Part shown: piece by piece, positions 1 through 11,790 of the stretch
Numbering within the stretch: position 1 is the stretch's first letter
Layout: each line of letters opens with the position of its first letter
NCBI RefSeq assembly: GCF_019703515.2
Contig: NC_059348.1
Location: 20,986,156-21,050,155, forward strand
Origin: Myxocyprinus asiaticus
Lineage: Eukaryota; Chordata; Actinopteri; Cypriniformes; Catostomidae
Length of the DNA stretch: 64,000 bases
Reading direction: 5' to 3'
The notes under the pieces: model-generated
What the model saw: the letters and a program-made list of their open reading frames with translations, nothing else
Database searches by the model: none
Told to the model about the DNA's origin: nothing
Translations under genes and position numbers: made by a program

Positions 1-37
1 AGAGAATTTTCATTTTTTGGTGAACTAATCCCTTAAA
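1..37. repeat. Terminal arm of a fold-back repeat cut by the window edge
   Basis: The first bases read AGAGAATTTTCATTTTTTGG and then GTGAACTAATCCCTTAA. This matches the outer arm of the fold-back elements at 48027-48723 and 41322-41668, whose ends read like TTAAAGGGA-AGTTCACC-AAAAATGAAAA in the other direction. Only one arm is in the window. No coding sequence is present. Confidence 0.7.
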
Positions 38-450
38 AAATAGTGCTGGGAAGTCCAATTCATTTCCGCAAACCGATTCTTTCGGGCGGATCGTTTCAAT
101 GAACCGTTTCAAAAAACAGATTTAGCAGTTCTTTTATGTTATCACATAATGATATCACTAGTGTGTTATTTTAACATGCCGTGTCATTGTATTCAAGCTG
201 AAACATACAAATAAAGCCATATGTGAATGCATATTGCTGATTATTACCTTTTATTCAATAAGTTACAATCAGTTTATTGTCATCAGTGTATCATTCTGTG
301 ACCCTGCATGTCGAATACAACGCACAAATATTGATTACATCTTGGATAAGTTTCCTATATTAAAGGTTTGCACCTAAAGCACACAATACAGACACTGATG
401 CACAAACGTTGATACGTTCTATGTGTCTAAAACATTTAAAGAAAATAAAC
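38..450. other. AT-rich stretch without a recognisable gene
   Basis: This stretch has no long open frame. It contains a segment with repeated GAACCGTTTC / GAATCG-like words typical of dispersed fish repeats, and it runs into the T-tract that marks the 3' end of the adjacent minus-strand LINE. I see nothing else in it. Confidence 0.4.
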
Positions 451-706
451 TTTTTTTTTTTTTTTTTTTTTTTTTGTAATTAACATTTTTTATTGATTCA
501 AAGAGAAAGCACAACAGAGAAAAACACAACATATATACACCGAATCAACATTTAACTTTTAACACTCATTAACATCCCTCCCCAAACACTAACCCCACCC
601 TACCCCAAAGAACACCCCTGTGGCCACATAAAATAATACACACACACACAAACAATAAAATAAAAAATAAAAATAAATAAAAAAATCAAATATATACATA
701 ATTAAA

Positions 707-3700
707 CTAAACATCTCCCTCCTCATCCCTTCCCCTAGAGTCCTCCAAAACTGCCAAATACCTACCCCACTTCCTGAAAAATAAGTCCTCCCGCCCCAGC
801 CTTCTATCTATCATCCTTTCATAAGCCGCCACCCTCCCCATCTCCGCACACCACTCCGGAAATGGTGGCGCTCCGTCTGACTTCCATCCCCTTAAAATAA
901 CTTGTCTACCGATCATCACGCCAGTCAGAACCCAATTTTTTATATATTTGTCGCCCGACTTTATAACTTCCCCATCGCCCAAAATGCAAAGTCTGGGGCA
1001 AAGCAAAACCCGAGTGCCCAGAATGTCATGCAAACAATTCTGAATCTTTAACCAAAAATCTTGGATCTTAACGCATCCCCAAAAAACATGGGCTATGTCT
1101 CCAACTTCTGATTGGCATCGCCAGCATGTGGGTGTGTCTTTAAGACCAAGCCTATATAATCTAGAGGGGGTCCAATAAAATCTTTGTAAAATCTTAAATT
1201 GCATAAGGCGAACCCTTGCATCTCTAAATGCAGACTTGACATTTTTCAGAATCTTAGTCCACACTCCATCCTCCAATACCAAATTCAAATCTTTCTCCCA
1301 TAATTTCTTAATAGAAGTTAAAGCTCCATCCGCCGTACTCTGAATTAACAGCGAGTAGTACACTGATGCCTCATGACCTTTTCCAAAAGACGCAATCACC
1401 TCTCCCAAAGCATCTGCCTCCTCAGGGGGGTGTGTGCTACTCCCAAAGATAGTACAAAGCAGGTGGCGCAATTGTAAATACCTATAAAACTGAGGTCTGG
1501 GGATCCCAAAATGTTGGACCAAGTTTTCAAACGATCTCAACACTCCACTTTCTTATAGGTCACCGAGTGTAGCAACCCTCCTCACAATCCACTCTGGCCA
1601 GCAGAAAGGGGACTTGCCAATACATAGTCTTGGGTTCTGCCATATGCTCGAGGCAACATTTAAATAAGTGTCCAATTTAAACAATCTGGACACTTTAGTC
1701 CATACCGAGTGTAAATGCGAAATAACGGGATGTAACTTAACTTTTCCAATTAGTTTGATAGAGATGCTTTGTAATGGCGAAATAGGGGCAAGAACTGCCT
1801 GTTCAATAACAAACCAGGGAGGGGCTCTGTCAGGTGGAAGTGACCAATGAGACAAATGTCTGAGGCTGAACGCATAGTAATAAAACAAAATCTTGGGTAG
1901 GCCTAGCCCACATTTGTCAATCGGCCTATGTAACTTATTAAAATGCAATCTGGGACATTTACCATTCCAAATGAAGGACTTCGCTATGCTATCGAATTGC
2001 TTGAAATAAGAGAGGGGGACATCTACAGGTAGGGACTGTAGCAGGTAGTTAAATTTTGGAATACAATTCATTTTAATAACATTAACCTTTCCAATCATCG
2101 ATAAATGTAATGAAGCCCACCTGCCCACATCGCTCGAAAATCTTTTTTATTAAAGACACTAATATTATTTGACACTAACTAAATCAGACAAATTTGCTGG
2201 GAATAAAATCCCCAAATACTTTATGCCCTGTTTGGGCCATTGGAAGGTGCCCAGCTGGAAAGCCGTTACTGGACAGTACACTGTCAGAGCCAAAGCTTCA
2301 GATTTAGACCAATTAACTTTGTATCCTGAGAACTTGGAAAAGGAATTAATAATTCTGTGGAGGCAAGGCATAGATCTAGTAGGTTCAGAGACAAATAATA
2401 AAATATCATCTGCGTAAAGAAGAAGCTTATGCACCACACCTCCTGCAGTCACCCCTGGAAAATCATCCTCTTTCTTATTGCGGCTGCTAATGGTTCCAGG
2501 GCAAGACAGAACAATAAAGGGGAAAGACGGCAGCCCTGCCGAGTTCCCCTTTCCAGAGTAAAATAATCTGAAATTAATCCATTTGTTTGTATCGCTGCTA
2601 CAGGGTGTTTATAAAGTAAATTAATCCAACCAATAAATGCACTCCCAAACCCATACATTTCCAAAATCTTTAAAAGATAATCCCATTCTACAATATCAAA
2701 CGCCTTTTCGGCATCAAGTGAGATGGCAGCGACCGGAGACTGATCATTCGCCACTGACCACATAATATTGATGAAATGCCTGATGTTATCAGAAGAGCTA
2801 CGGCCCCGAATAAACCCCACCTGATCTATATGTATAAGAGATGTCATAACTTTACTTAATCAGTTAGCCAAAATTTTTGACAATATTTTTACATCTAGTT
2901 GGATCAGGGAGATTGGACAGTAACTTTTACACTCACTTGGATCTTTGTCCTTTTTAAGAATCAGACTGATCCGGGCTTGTGTCATGGTTGGAGGAAGCTT
3001 TCCATTCTTTAATAATTCAGTATAAACTTCTAACAAAAGTGGAGCCAGTTCTATAGCATAGGATATAAAAAATTCTGCGGCAAAACCATCTGGCCCCGGA
3101 GCCTTGCCAGTAGGTAGGGACTTAATTATTTCGTCAAGCTCCTCCAAGGTTATCTCAGAATCAGGAGAGTTTTTTTTTGCTCAATCGTCAGTTTAGGAAG
3201 ATATAATGGTTCCACAAAGTTTCTAATATCTTCATCAGTAGACGAAGACATGGAACTATAAAGATCAATATAGAACTCTTTAAAGGCATTATTAATATCA
3301 ATGGCTGAAGTAAAAATTTCACAACCAGCAGATTTCACTGAGGGAATGATAGAAAGAGACTCTCTCTGCTTTATTTATCTAGCCAAAAGCTTCCCTGCTT
3401 TGTCACCCGACTCAAAGTATGACTGTCTTGCCCTGAATAACCAAAACTTCACTTTCCGTGACAAAACAGTATTATATCTATATTTTAATTGGGTCACTCT
3501 TCTGAGGCCGTCAGCTGACATACGGTGCTTCAGCTCTGCCTCTGCACTTTTCATATTCTCTTCCAACTCCACAAGTTCTCGTGCTTTGGATTTTTTGATG
3601 AATGAGGCATACTGTATGATCCGACCCCTAAGAACCGCCTTAAGTGCCTCCCAAGCCACGCCCACAGAGGATACTGAGGACCAGTTGGTCTCCATATAAA

Positions 3701-4508
3701 TATTGATTTCAGTCTTTAACATTTGTTGGAAATCAGGATTTTGCAAAAGGGACACATTAAGGCACCAACTATATAATTTATTTTTCTCTATATGAGGCAT
3801 CACCTCTAAACTCACCAGGGCGTGATCTGAGACTAAAATGTTTCAATTGAGCAATCAACAACAGATGAAATGAGGGATTTGGATATAAAAAAAATCTATT
3901 CTAGAATAAATCTTATGGACTGATGAAAAAAATGTATAGTCCCTACCAGATGGGTTCAAAAGTCTCCAAATATCCATAAGACCAAGATTTTTACACATCC
4001 TGTGAAGCATCAGTGTTGCTCTAGGGGGTTTACACACTTTTGCTTCACTGTGATCAAGGACTGAGTCCATCAAAAGATTAAAGTCCCCTCCCAATATTAT
4101 ATCATGAGGGGTGCCAGCGGTTTGCAACATCCCTTCAAGATCTATAAAAACGCCCTGATCATCAGTGTTAGGTGCGTAAATATTAGCCAAAATCAACCTT
4201 TGCCCTTGAATTTCAACTAACACAATAATGACTCTTCCTAATTTATCTTTAGTCTGTTTGAGACATTTGAATTGTAGATGTTTGTTTACCAATATAATGA
4301 CTCCCTTGCTCTTCCTTGAGCCAGCACTAAAGAAAACATGTCCACCCCATATCTTCCCAAATTTTTCAGCTTCCTGTAGGGAGAGATGTGTTTCTTGAAG
4401 AAACACTATATCATATTTCTTACATTTAAAAAAAGTAATAACCTTCCTTCTTTTTATGGGGTGCCCCAACCCATTTACATTCCATGTGGAGAGAGATAGT
4501 ACACTCAT
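707..4508 (-). pseudogene. L1-type ORF2 (endonuclease / reverse transcriptase), frameshifted
   Basis: The start MSVLSLSTWNVNG at 4508 opens an APE-type endonuclease, with LQETHL, GGDFN and a final SRIDFF-like block (4508-3870). The RT follows: GKAPGPDGF near 3100, GFIRGRSSSDN near 2815, the SLDAEKAFDIVEW block carrying the motif A Asp near 2705, GTRQGCRLSPLLF near 2530 and LLYADDILLF near 2420 (the YADD catalytic pair is intact). A cysteine motif CWRC...HVFWGC lies near 1115. The reading passes through all three minus frames, with shifts near 3855/3815, at a T-tract near 3175 and near 2450, plus stops near 2130. The endonuclease first nicks the target and the RT then copies the RNA onto it. 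It cannot make a full protein now. Confidence 0.92.
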
Positions 4509-4639
4509 ATTAACAACTGACATATTGATATAAAAAAAAAAACATTGTATGTGAAAAACAAAATGATACAGACCACATTCCCCATTAGTGAAACAATCAA
4601 CCCCCGAACAAAACAAACAGAAAAAAGAAAAACGTGCGC

Positions 4640-5483
4640 ATTAACCCCGTGCACGAATGCGCCAACCGGCAACAATCCATCTAAACTCAAAAGGTCCATG
4701 AACGCCCACGAGCCCCCATGACAACTTTGCCATCGGATTGCTCAATTTTTCCTCACAAATTTGTGAGGCAAAATTACATAACAGAAAATACTTTGTAAAA
4801 TAAACCCAGCAAATAGGAAGAATGAACTCAAAGAACATGTAGATTCATCCACAGAACTGTCTCAATGATGTGATCTTCCACAAAACAAATTCCAGCCAAT
4901 ATAAAACCGTTCAGATTCCTCGGACAGACAGACAAATGTTCAGTGAGCCGGCTGTTATGAGTTCAGCAGATGACATAATCATTCCAATGTCCCGTAAAAA
5001 AAACTCAACAAAACAAACTACAGCCAGCAGGAGGAATAAACATGAAGAACGAACAGATTAATCCACAGCTGTTCCAAAGGAGTGTTATTCAATAGAACAA
5101 GCTCCAGCCACTAGGCAGAACCAACACAAAAAGAAACAAAACCGGCATTCCGGTTCCCTGGATGGTCCAGTCAATTCACTCGGAGGCCGCATAAAAGTAT
5201 ATACCATGACTTACACAATCTGTCAACTTTATAAAAGACATCCTTTGTGTGAGCATGTAGATATTTTGCGGTCATCCATAGTGTCCACTCTCAATCTGTC
5301 CGGGAACTTCAATGCAAAAGTAATCTTTCATCAATGCAAAAGTTTCTTTAAGGAAAAGTGTTATTCACAAAACAAGCTCCAGCCGCTCAGTGGAGCCAAC
5401 GCAAAAAAAACAAAATGTCACCCAGCTTCCTCAAGAGCAATTACAGCGAGTCAGACCCACTCACATGAGAAACATCCAATGGT
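4640..5483 (-). repeat. Imperfect ~275-bp tandem repeats in the ORF1-ORF2 spacer
   Basis: Words recur at about 275-bp spacing. AGTGTTATTC...ACAAGCTCCAGCC occurs near 5081 and 5357, with a weaker form near 4871. A decayed copy of the ORF1 3' end (minus-strand ALKFPDRLRVD...RKIFTC) occurs near 5300-5240, about 273 bp from the real ORF1 end. The spacer therefore looks like repeated, decaying copies of the ORF1 tail plus flanking sequence. Confidence 0.7.
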
Positions 5484-5927
5484 TTACTCAGACATTGATT
5501 CTATAAAAGACATTGCCTGATTCGGACATGTAAATACTTTGCGACCGACCTTCATTTCTATTCTCAGTTTGGCCGGAAACATCAGAGCAAATGAGATCTT
5601 TTTCTGATGTAAGAGTTTCTTACATTCCTTGAATCGATCGCGTTTCTCTCTTGTCGAACTCGCAAAGTCCGGAAACAAGAAAATATTATGGTTCTTCCAA
5701 GAAATCTTCCCTTTGATCCTCGCCTGGCGCAACACAAGATCTTTATCAGATGATCTCAGAAATCTGGCCAGAATCGATCGGGGCCTTCTTCCCTCAGCAG
5801 ATCTGTGAGCCGGGACTCTGTGAGCTCGCTCGATTTCCAGTTTGTGGCCTGTTATGTCGAGCAGACTCGTCTAGGAATTTCACCATATCTCTGCCCTCCT
5901 CATGCTCAGGAATTCCAACAATTAGGC
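5484..5927 (-). pseudogene. L1-type ORF1 (RNA-binding protein), 5'-truncated
   Basis: The minus strand reads LIVGIPEHEEGRDMVKF just inside 5927, then continues to RQARIKGKISWKNHNIFLFP and FALMFPAKLRIE...GRKVFT, ending at 5484. These blocks match the RRM and C-terminal domains of L1 ORF1 proteins, which coat the LINE RNA. The N-terminal coiled coil is absent because the sequence stops at the boundary of the neighbouring LTR element. A frame change occurs near 5740, so the gene is both truncated and broken. Confidence 0.85.
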
Positions 5928-6106
5928 TGTAACATTGGCTGGCAACAAACCCAAGTGCAGTTTATTTATAAGGTGTATTCCAAAACATGAATCCAAACGT
6001 GAGAACAAACATAAACGACTTGACTAAACTTAACTTGAAATGACATGACTAGACTTAGCTTGTCTATAAACTTAACATGGAAAGCTGTACACCAAGAATG
6101 ATACAT

Positions 6107-7650
6107 TCACAATACCTGACCTATCCCCCCATCTAGGGGCGGCTCCCGACACCCCAAAACAAAAACACAGAGTTCAAGAGGGAGCTGGGGGGCGGGGGCG
6201 TGGCGACTTGACGTGGTTGTGTGGCATGACATGGAAACATGGTAAAACAAGGTGTGGGGCGTGGCCTGGTGAGAAAGGGCGTGGAGCCTGGTCTGGTGAA
6301 AACATGGCATGAAGCATGAGACCATGGTGGAGCCTGTGGGGGGTGGAGCCATGAGAGGCTCGAGGGGCAGAGCCATGGAGAACTGGATACCCAGAGAGTA
6401 GCCGAAGACACGAAGGTCTATGGGTGGAGCCATAGGCAGGGAGGACCAAGGCGGCACTGGAGGTTCGGAGGAGCAAGGCAGAGCTGGGGGATTGGAAGAC
6501 TGAGGCAGAGTCAGTGGGGCTGAGGACCAAGGCGGAGCCATAGGGATGGAGGTCCTGGTGGAGCTGAAGGATCAGAGAGATGAGGCGTAGCCAGAGGATC
6601 GGAGATCAAAGGCAGAGCCAGGTGACCGAAAGACCAAGGAGGAGCTGGAGGGACAAGGGCCCCTGTAAAGCTGACAGGCTGAAGGACCGTGATGGAGCCA
6701 AGGGAACATAGAGCCAAGGTGATGTCGAGGGATCGACAGGCCAAGGCGGAGACCAGTGATCGGAGGGAGTCGGAGGTTCAAAAGTTCTCCATGTCTGGGA
6801 TATCTCAGAGGGCGATGATCAAGCCGGTGGCTTGGGGGAACCAGCTGATCAGGAGAACTCAGGCTGGGCACAAGGGTGGGAACCAATTCCAACTCAAATA
6901 GCCCAGTGAGAGATGGCTCTTGAACGGACGAGGTTTGCAACGCTGGCTCTGGGATGGAAGAAGCTTGCAATGCTGGTTCGTTGGCCATGGCAGACACGGA
7001 CGTTGGCTCGTTGACAGTGGCAGACGTGGGCTTTGGCTCGTTGACCAGTGGTGAGCCTGAGACATTGCATGGAGCAGACTAAAGCTTGGCTGTGACATGG
7101 CTTGGAGAAGTCTCAAGCGTGGCTGTGACTTGGTATGGAGTAGACTGAGTCGTGGCTGTGACATGGCATGGAGCAGACTGAGGTTCAACTGTGACATGGC
7201 GTGAAGCAGACTGGGGCGTTATTGTGACTGGCTTAGGCATTGCTGTGATATGACCTGGAGCAGACTCAGGCGTGGCTGTGACATGGCATGGAGCAGACTG
7301 AGGCGTGGCTATGACATGGCATGGAGCAGATTGAGGATCCGAGGCAGAAGGTGGCGCAAGCTCTGGCTTTACGGCCATGACATAGAACTCTGGCTTGGCG
7401 TCCACCTCCCCCACAGTGAACGATGAACCACATATTAGTAGGGCAATGTCAATATACTGAGCCAGGCTGTGGGTACTCTGACCGCCTGGCATCAGGGAAG
7501 AGAGTGGCTCATTCAATCCAAAGCGAAAACAGTCCTTGAGGGCAATCTCATTAAAATCGACCCTGCTGGCCAGAGCACAAAGTTCTCCACATATTGCTCA
7601 ATCGAAATGTTTTCTTGGCGTAGGTGAAGAAGTTGAACTGCTGGGTTCAT
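6107..7650 (-). pseudogene. gag-like protein of the LTR element, degenerate
   Basis: From an ATG at 7650 the minus strand reads MNPAVQLLHLRQENISIEQY and, after a frame slip near 7570, DCFRFGLNEPLSSLMPGG. This matches the retrotransposon gag domain common in fish LTR elements. It is followed by a repeat-rich tail: about eight 11-residue units of the form SAPCHVTATPQ (7340-7079), then Pro/Ser-rich sequence that stays open in several overlapping frames down to 6107. There is no protease, RT or integrase. Frame slips make a single intact product unlikely. Confidence 0.6.
7079..7340 (-). repeat. 33-bp coding minisatellite (11-residue units)
   Basis: The + strand repeats GTGGCTGTGACATGGCATGG followed by AGCAGACTGAGGC with substitutions. 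On the minus strand this gives units such as SAPCHVTATPE, SAPGHITAMPK and SASRHVTVEPQ. The 33-bp period keeps the frame, consistent with expansion inside a translated gene. Confidence 0.75.
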
Positions 7651-7873
7651 CTTGGTCAGTCAAGTATTCTGTAACGTTGGCTGGCAACAAGGTAAACAAA
7701 GAGACGATGATAATGAAGTGTGACAAACCCATGTGCAGTTTATTTACAAGGTGTATTCCAAAATATGAATCCATACGTGAGAACTTGACATAACATGACT
7801 TATAGCTTGACTATAAACTTAACATGGAAAACTGTACACCAACAACGATACATTCACAATACCTGACCTAGGC

Positions 7874-8535
7874 ATGGAACTCCATATTAACCATCATGCC
7901 TGTGTGCGGATTAGACAGGCAGGTTACACAAATTGTTGTCCGTATCAAATTTTAAATACTTGCATCAAACAGGAAATTTAAAGGCCTTTGTTTTTGTAGA
8001 GACAAGATACATGATATGAGAAGAGTGAGTTATTATACTTTCAAGAGTTTCAGAAGAGGAAGGCACCTTTATCCACAGCATTCTTAAAATGTGACCTAGT
8101 AAAAGAAGGCAAAAACCTACTAGAAATTTAATGTGACACAATGTGTTTCCTAATCTATCTTTAACCTTACTAAACAAACAGCACAATTTGTCAGCAGAAA
8201 TATGTATCAAGATGCACTTCAGCTGAATAACAGTAACTGCCTTTGATGAACAAAGTTTTCATTTTCAAGCATATCCACAGAGGTAGGACAGACTTTCTGT
8301 ACCACTGTTAATATCTGCTCTTGTGGGGTGAATAATTTTTACAAAACTATAAAACTGCACTCTTTTTGTTATTATTTTTATATTATTTATATAAAGTTCA
8401 TTACCCTTTTTGTATATCAATGGAGAATTCCTTCAAATGGACTTGTCCTAATGACGAAATCATGTGATGAAAATACTACACATTACAACTTTTCAGTGTG
8501 ATTGTAAGATATTTTTAATATACTGGAAGCCATTG
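7874..8535. other. AT-rich interval without a recognised feature
   Basis: The longest open frame is 81 codons on the minus strand, with no recognisable domain. No terminal repeats or RNA gene were seen. It separates the LTR element from the minisatellite. Confidence 0.4.
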
Positions 8536-11500
8536 CCACTGGTGAGAGACATTGACAAGCCCTGGAGCTAGTCAGAAACACTGGCAGGTCCTGGGTCAGG
8601 TGAGAGACACTGGGAGGCCCTGGGGCTGGTGAGAGACACTGATGGGATGTGGGTCTGGTAGGAGACATTGGCAAGCTGTAGTGAGAGACAACTGGCAGGC
8701 CTTGGGGCTTGTGGGGATATTGGCAGACCTGTGGCTGGTGAGACACACTGGCAGGCCATGCAGTAATTGAGAAAAATTGGCAGGCCCTGCAGTTGTTGAG
8801 AAACACTGGCAGACCCTTTTACTGCTGAAAGTAACTGGTCATGCTTTAGGGCTGGTGAGAGACATTGGCAAGCCCTGGGGCTGGGGAGATACACTAGCAG
8901 GCATTGGGGCTGGTGAGAGACACTGATAGGCCCTGTAGTTGACAGGACCTTGGGCAAGTGACACACTGGCAGGCATTGGGGCTGGTGAGAGACACTGGCA
9001 GACCCTGGGACTGCTGAGAGACACTGGCAAGCATTGGGGATGGTGAGAGACAATTGGCAGGCCATGGGGTGGGTAAGAGGCACTGGCAGGCTTTTGCGGC
9101 TAGTGAGAGACACTGGCAGGCCCTTAGATGGCTGTGAGACCCTGGAAGGCTTTAGGGCTGGTGAGAGACCCTGGCAAGTGCTGGGACTGGTGAAAGACAA
9201 TGGCAGGCTTTGGGGCTGGTAAAAAGACATTGGCAGGTCATTGGGCTGGCAGGCTCTTAGGCTAGTGAGAGACCCTGGAAGGCTTTAGGGCTGGTGAGAG
9301 ACCCTGGCAAGTGCTGGGACTGGTGAAAGACAATGGCAGGCTTTGGGGCTGGTAAAAAGACATTGGCAGGTCGTTGGGCTGGCAGGCTCTTAGGCTAGTG
9401 AGAGACACTGGTAAGCATTGGGGCTGGTGAGAGACAATTGGCAGGCCAATGGGGTGGGTGAGAGGCATTGGCAGGGCATTGAAGCTGGTGAGAGACACTG
9501 GTAGGCCCTGGGGCTGGTGAGAGACACTGGCAGACCCTGGGACTGCTATGGGACACTGGGAAACTTTAGGTCTGATCAAAGACACTGGCAGGCACAGGGG
9601 CTGATGAGAACACTGGCAGGCCCTAGGGCTGTTGAGAGACACTGGCAGACCCTTAGATTGATGTGAGACCCTGGAAGGCTTTAGGGCTGGTGAGAGACCC
9701 TGGCAGGTCCTGGGGCTGGTAAAAAGTCATTGGCAGGTCATTGGGCTGGCAGGCCCTTAGGGTAGTGAGAGACACTGGTAAGCATTGGGGCTGGTGAGTG
9801 ACAATTGGCAGGCCAATGGGGTGGGTGAGAGGCACTGGCAGGACATTGAAGCTGGTGAGAGACAATGGCAGGCCCTGGGGCTGGTGAGAGACACTGTCAG
9901 ACCCTGGGACTGCTATGGGACACTGGGAGACTTTAGGTCTGATCAAAGACACTGGCAGGCACAGGGGCTGGTGAGAAACACTGGCATACCCTGGGACTGC
10001 TGATAGACACTGGCAATCATTGGGGCAGGTGAGAGACAATCAGCAGGCCATGGGGCTGATAAGATACACTGGCAGGCATAGGTGCTGGTGAGATACGTTG
10101 GCAGGCTGTAAAGTTGGCAGGCCCTGAGGCTAGTGAGAGACAACTGGCAAGCCGTGGAGCTAGTGAGAGACACTTGCAAAAGGTGTGTCTAAATGTAAAT
10201 GCTGATCAGGATTGGTGAGAGATATTGGCTGACCCTGGGGATGGTGAAAGACACTTCCAAAAGGTGTGTCTAAATGCAAATGCTGATCAGGGCTGGTGAG
10301 AGACATTGGCTGGCCCTGAGGATGGTGAGGGACACTTGCAAAAGTTGTGTCTAAATGCAAATGCTGATTAGGGCTGGTGAGAGAAATTGTCAGGCCTTGG
10401 GGCTGGTTAGAGACACTGGCAGGCTGTGGAGTGGGTGAGAGAAAAATAGCAGGCCCTTAGGGGCTGGTAAGAGACATTGGCAGTTCCTGGGGTGAGTGAG
10501 AGAAAATGGCAGGCTGTGGGGTTTGCAGGCCCTGAGGCTAATGAGAGACAATTGGCAGGCCATGGTGTGGGTGAGACAACTGGCAGGCCATGGTGTGAGT
10601 GAGAGACAATTGGCAGGCCATGGTGTGAGTGAGAGTCACTGGCAAGCCCTGTTGCTCCAGAGAAATTTCGGCAGGCCTTTTGGGACTGGAGAGAGAGAAT
10701 TGCAGGAATTGTCTCTGAAGACAAAATGCTGATTGAGGCTGGTGATTGACAGTGGCAGGCACTGGGGCTGGTGGAAACACTGACAGGCCATGAAGCTGGT
10801 AGGCCCTGAGGCTAGTGAGAGACAACTGGTATGCTGTGGAGTGAGTGAGAGGCACTGGAAGGCCCTTGGGGCCAGTGAGAGACACTTGCAAAACGTGTGT
10901 CTGAAGACAAATGCTGATCAGGGCTGGTGAGAGACATTGGCAGGCCCTGGGGCTGGTGAGAAACGCTGGCAGGCCTGGGGTCTGGTGAGAGACACAGGCA
11001 GGCTTTGGGGCTGGTGAAGGACACTGGTAGGCCCAGAAGTCCTGGGGCTGCTGAGAGACACTGGTAGTTCCAAGATCTGGTAAGTGACACTGGCAGGCTT
11101 TGTGGCCGGTGAAAGACACTGGTAGTCCAGGGGCTGGTGAGAGACACTGGCAGGCCCTGTGGCTGATGAGAGACATGGGCAGGCCATGAGAATGGTGAGA
11201 GGCACTGGCAGGCCTGTGTGGCCAGTAAGAGACAATGGAAAGCATTGTGTCTGAGGACAAATGCTGATTGGGGCTAGTGAGGGACATTGGCAGGCGCTGG
11301 GTCAAGAGAGAGATGCTGGCAGGCCCAGGATAAGGTGAGAGACACTGGTGGGCCCTGTGGATAAGAGACACTGGTATGTCCAGGGACTGTTAAGAGACAC
11401 TGGCAAACTCTGCATCTGCTGACAGACATTGGCAGGCTGTGGAGCTGGTGAGAGGTACTGGCAGGACCTTGGGGCTAGTAAAAGACACTGGCAAGCATTG

Positions 11501-11790
11501 TGTCTGAAGAAAAATGCTGATCAGGCTGGTAAGAGACATTGGCAGGCCATGGAGCTGGTGAGAGATATTGTTAGTACATGGGGCTGGCAGGCCCTGAGGC
11601 CAGTGAGAGAAAAATGGCAAGCCCTTTGGGGCTGGTGAGAGACACTGGCAGGCCTGGGGCTCATGAGAGACATTGGCAGGTCATGGGGCTGGTGAGATAC
11701 CCTGGCAGGCATTGAGGCTGGTGAAAGATATTTGTAGGCTGTGGGGCTGGCAGGCCCTGAGGTTAGTGAGGGTCAACTGGCAGGCCCTTC
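8536..11790. repeat. Large minisatellite, ~29-bp unit with higher-order periods
   Basis: About 110 units of the form GGCTGGTGAGAGACACTGGC followed by AGGCCCTGG tile this 3.25-kb block on the + strand. The unit length reads as 29 bp where copies are clean (for example 10924-11010). Higher-order duplications are visible: about 133 bp (9138 vs 9271), 367 bp (9411 vs 9778 and 9571 vs 9938) and 81 bp (10182, 10263, 10344, with GTGTGTCTAAATG). The minus strand gives repetitive frames of up to 277 codons rich in SLTSPRACQCLSPAP-like peptides. These are by-products of the repeat, since 29 is not a multiple of 3 and the frame rotates between units. Confidence 0.95.

Larger units (their letters stand above)
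450..5927 (-). mobile_element. L1-type non-LTR retrotransposon (LINE), degenerate, two ORFs
   Basis: A T-run at 451-475 on the + strand is the poly(A) tail of a minus-strand element. Reading on the minus strand there is an ORF1 remnant (5927-5484), a spacer, and an ORF2 of about 1,270 codons (4508-707) with endonuclease, reverse transcriptase and C-terminal cysteine domain in L1 order. The 5' side is cut at 5927 by an LTR element. Frame changes and stops show it is not active. The ORF1 type (coiled-coil/RRM/CTD family) and the APE-type endonuclease place it in the L1/Tx1 group; the exact clade is not determined. Confidence 0.9.
5928..7868 (-). mobile_element. Short LTR retroelement with gag-like gene only
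   Basis: Two direct repeats of about 195-200 bp (5928-6122 and 7670-7869) flank the element; each starts TGTAAC-TTGGCTGGCAACAA and ends AATACCTGACCTA. On the minus strand each carries AATAAA in the CTTGTAAATAAACTGC segment, as expected in an LTR. A G-run (rc of CCCCCC near 6125) sits beside the inner edge of the 3' LTR like a polypurine tract. Flanking TAGGC at 5923-5927 and 7869-7873 is a candidate 5-bp target duplication, though two bases could belong to the LTR. No pol was found, so it would depend on another element. Confidence 0.65.

Noticed and set aside
1668..3699. + strand open frames opposite the L1 ORF2
   Set aside because: They are antisense shadows of the LINE reverse transcriptase.
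6107..6997. Overlapping Pro/Ser-rich open frames
   Set aside because: They are alternative frames of the degenerate repeat-rich tail of the LTR element gag, not separate genes.
8483..11712. Several minus-strand open frames up to 277 codons, rich in SLTSPRACQCLSP-like peptides
   Set aside because: They lie wholly in a 29-bp minisatellite, overlap in multiple frames and show no codon structure; they reflect stop-poor repeat units.
8536..11790. Possible CRISPR-like array because of regular short repeats
   Set aside because: There are no unique spacers between units, the units vary continuously, and the genome is that of an animal.
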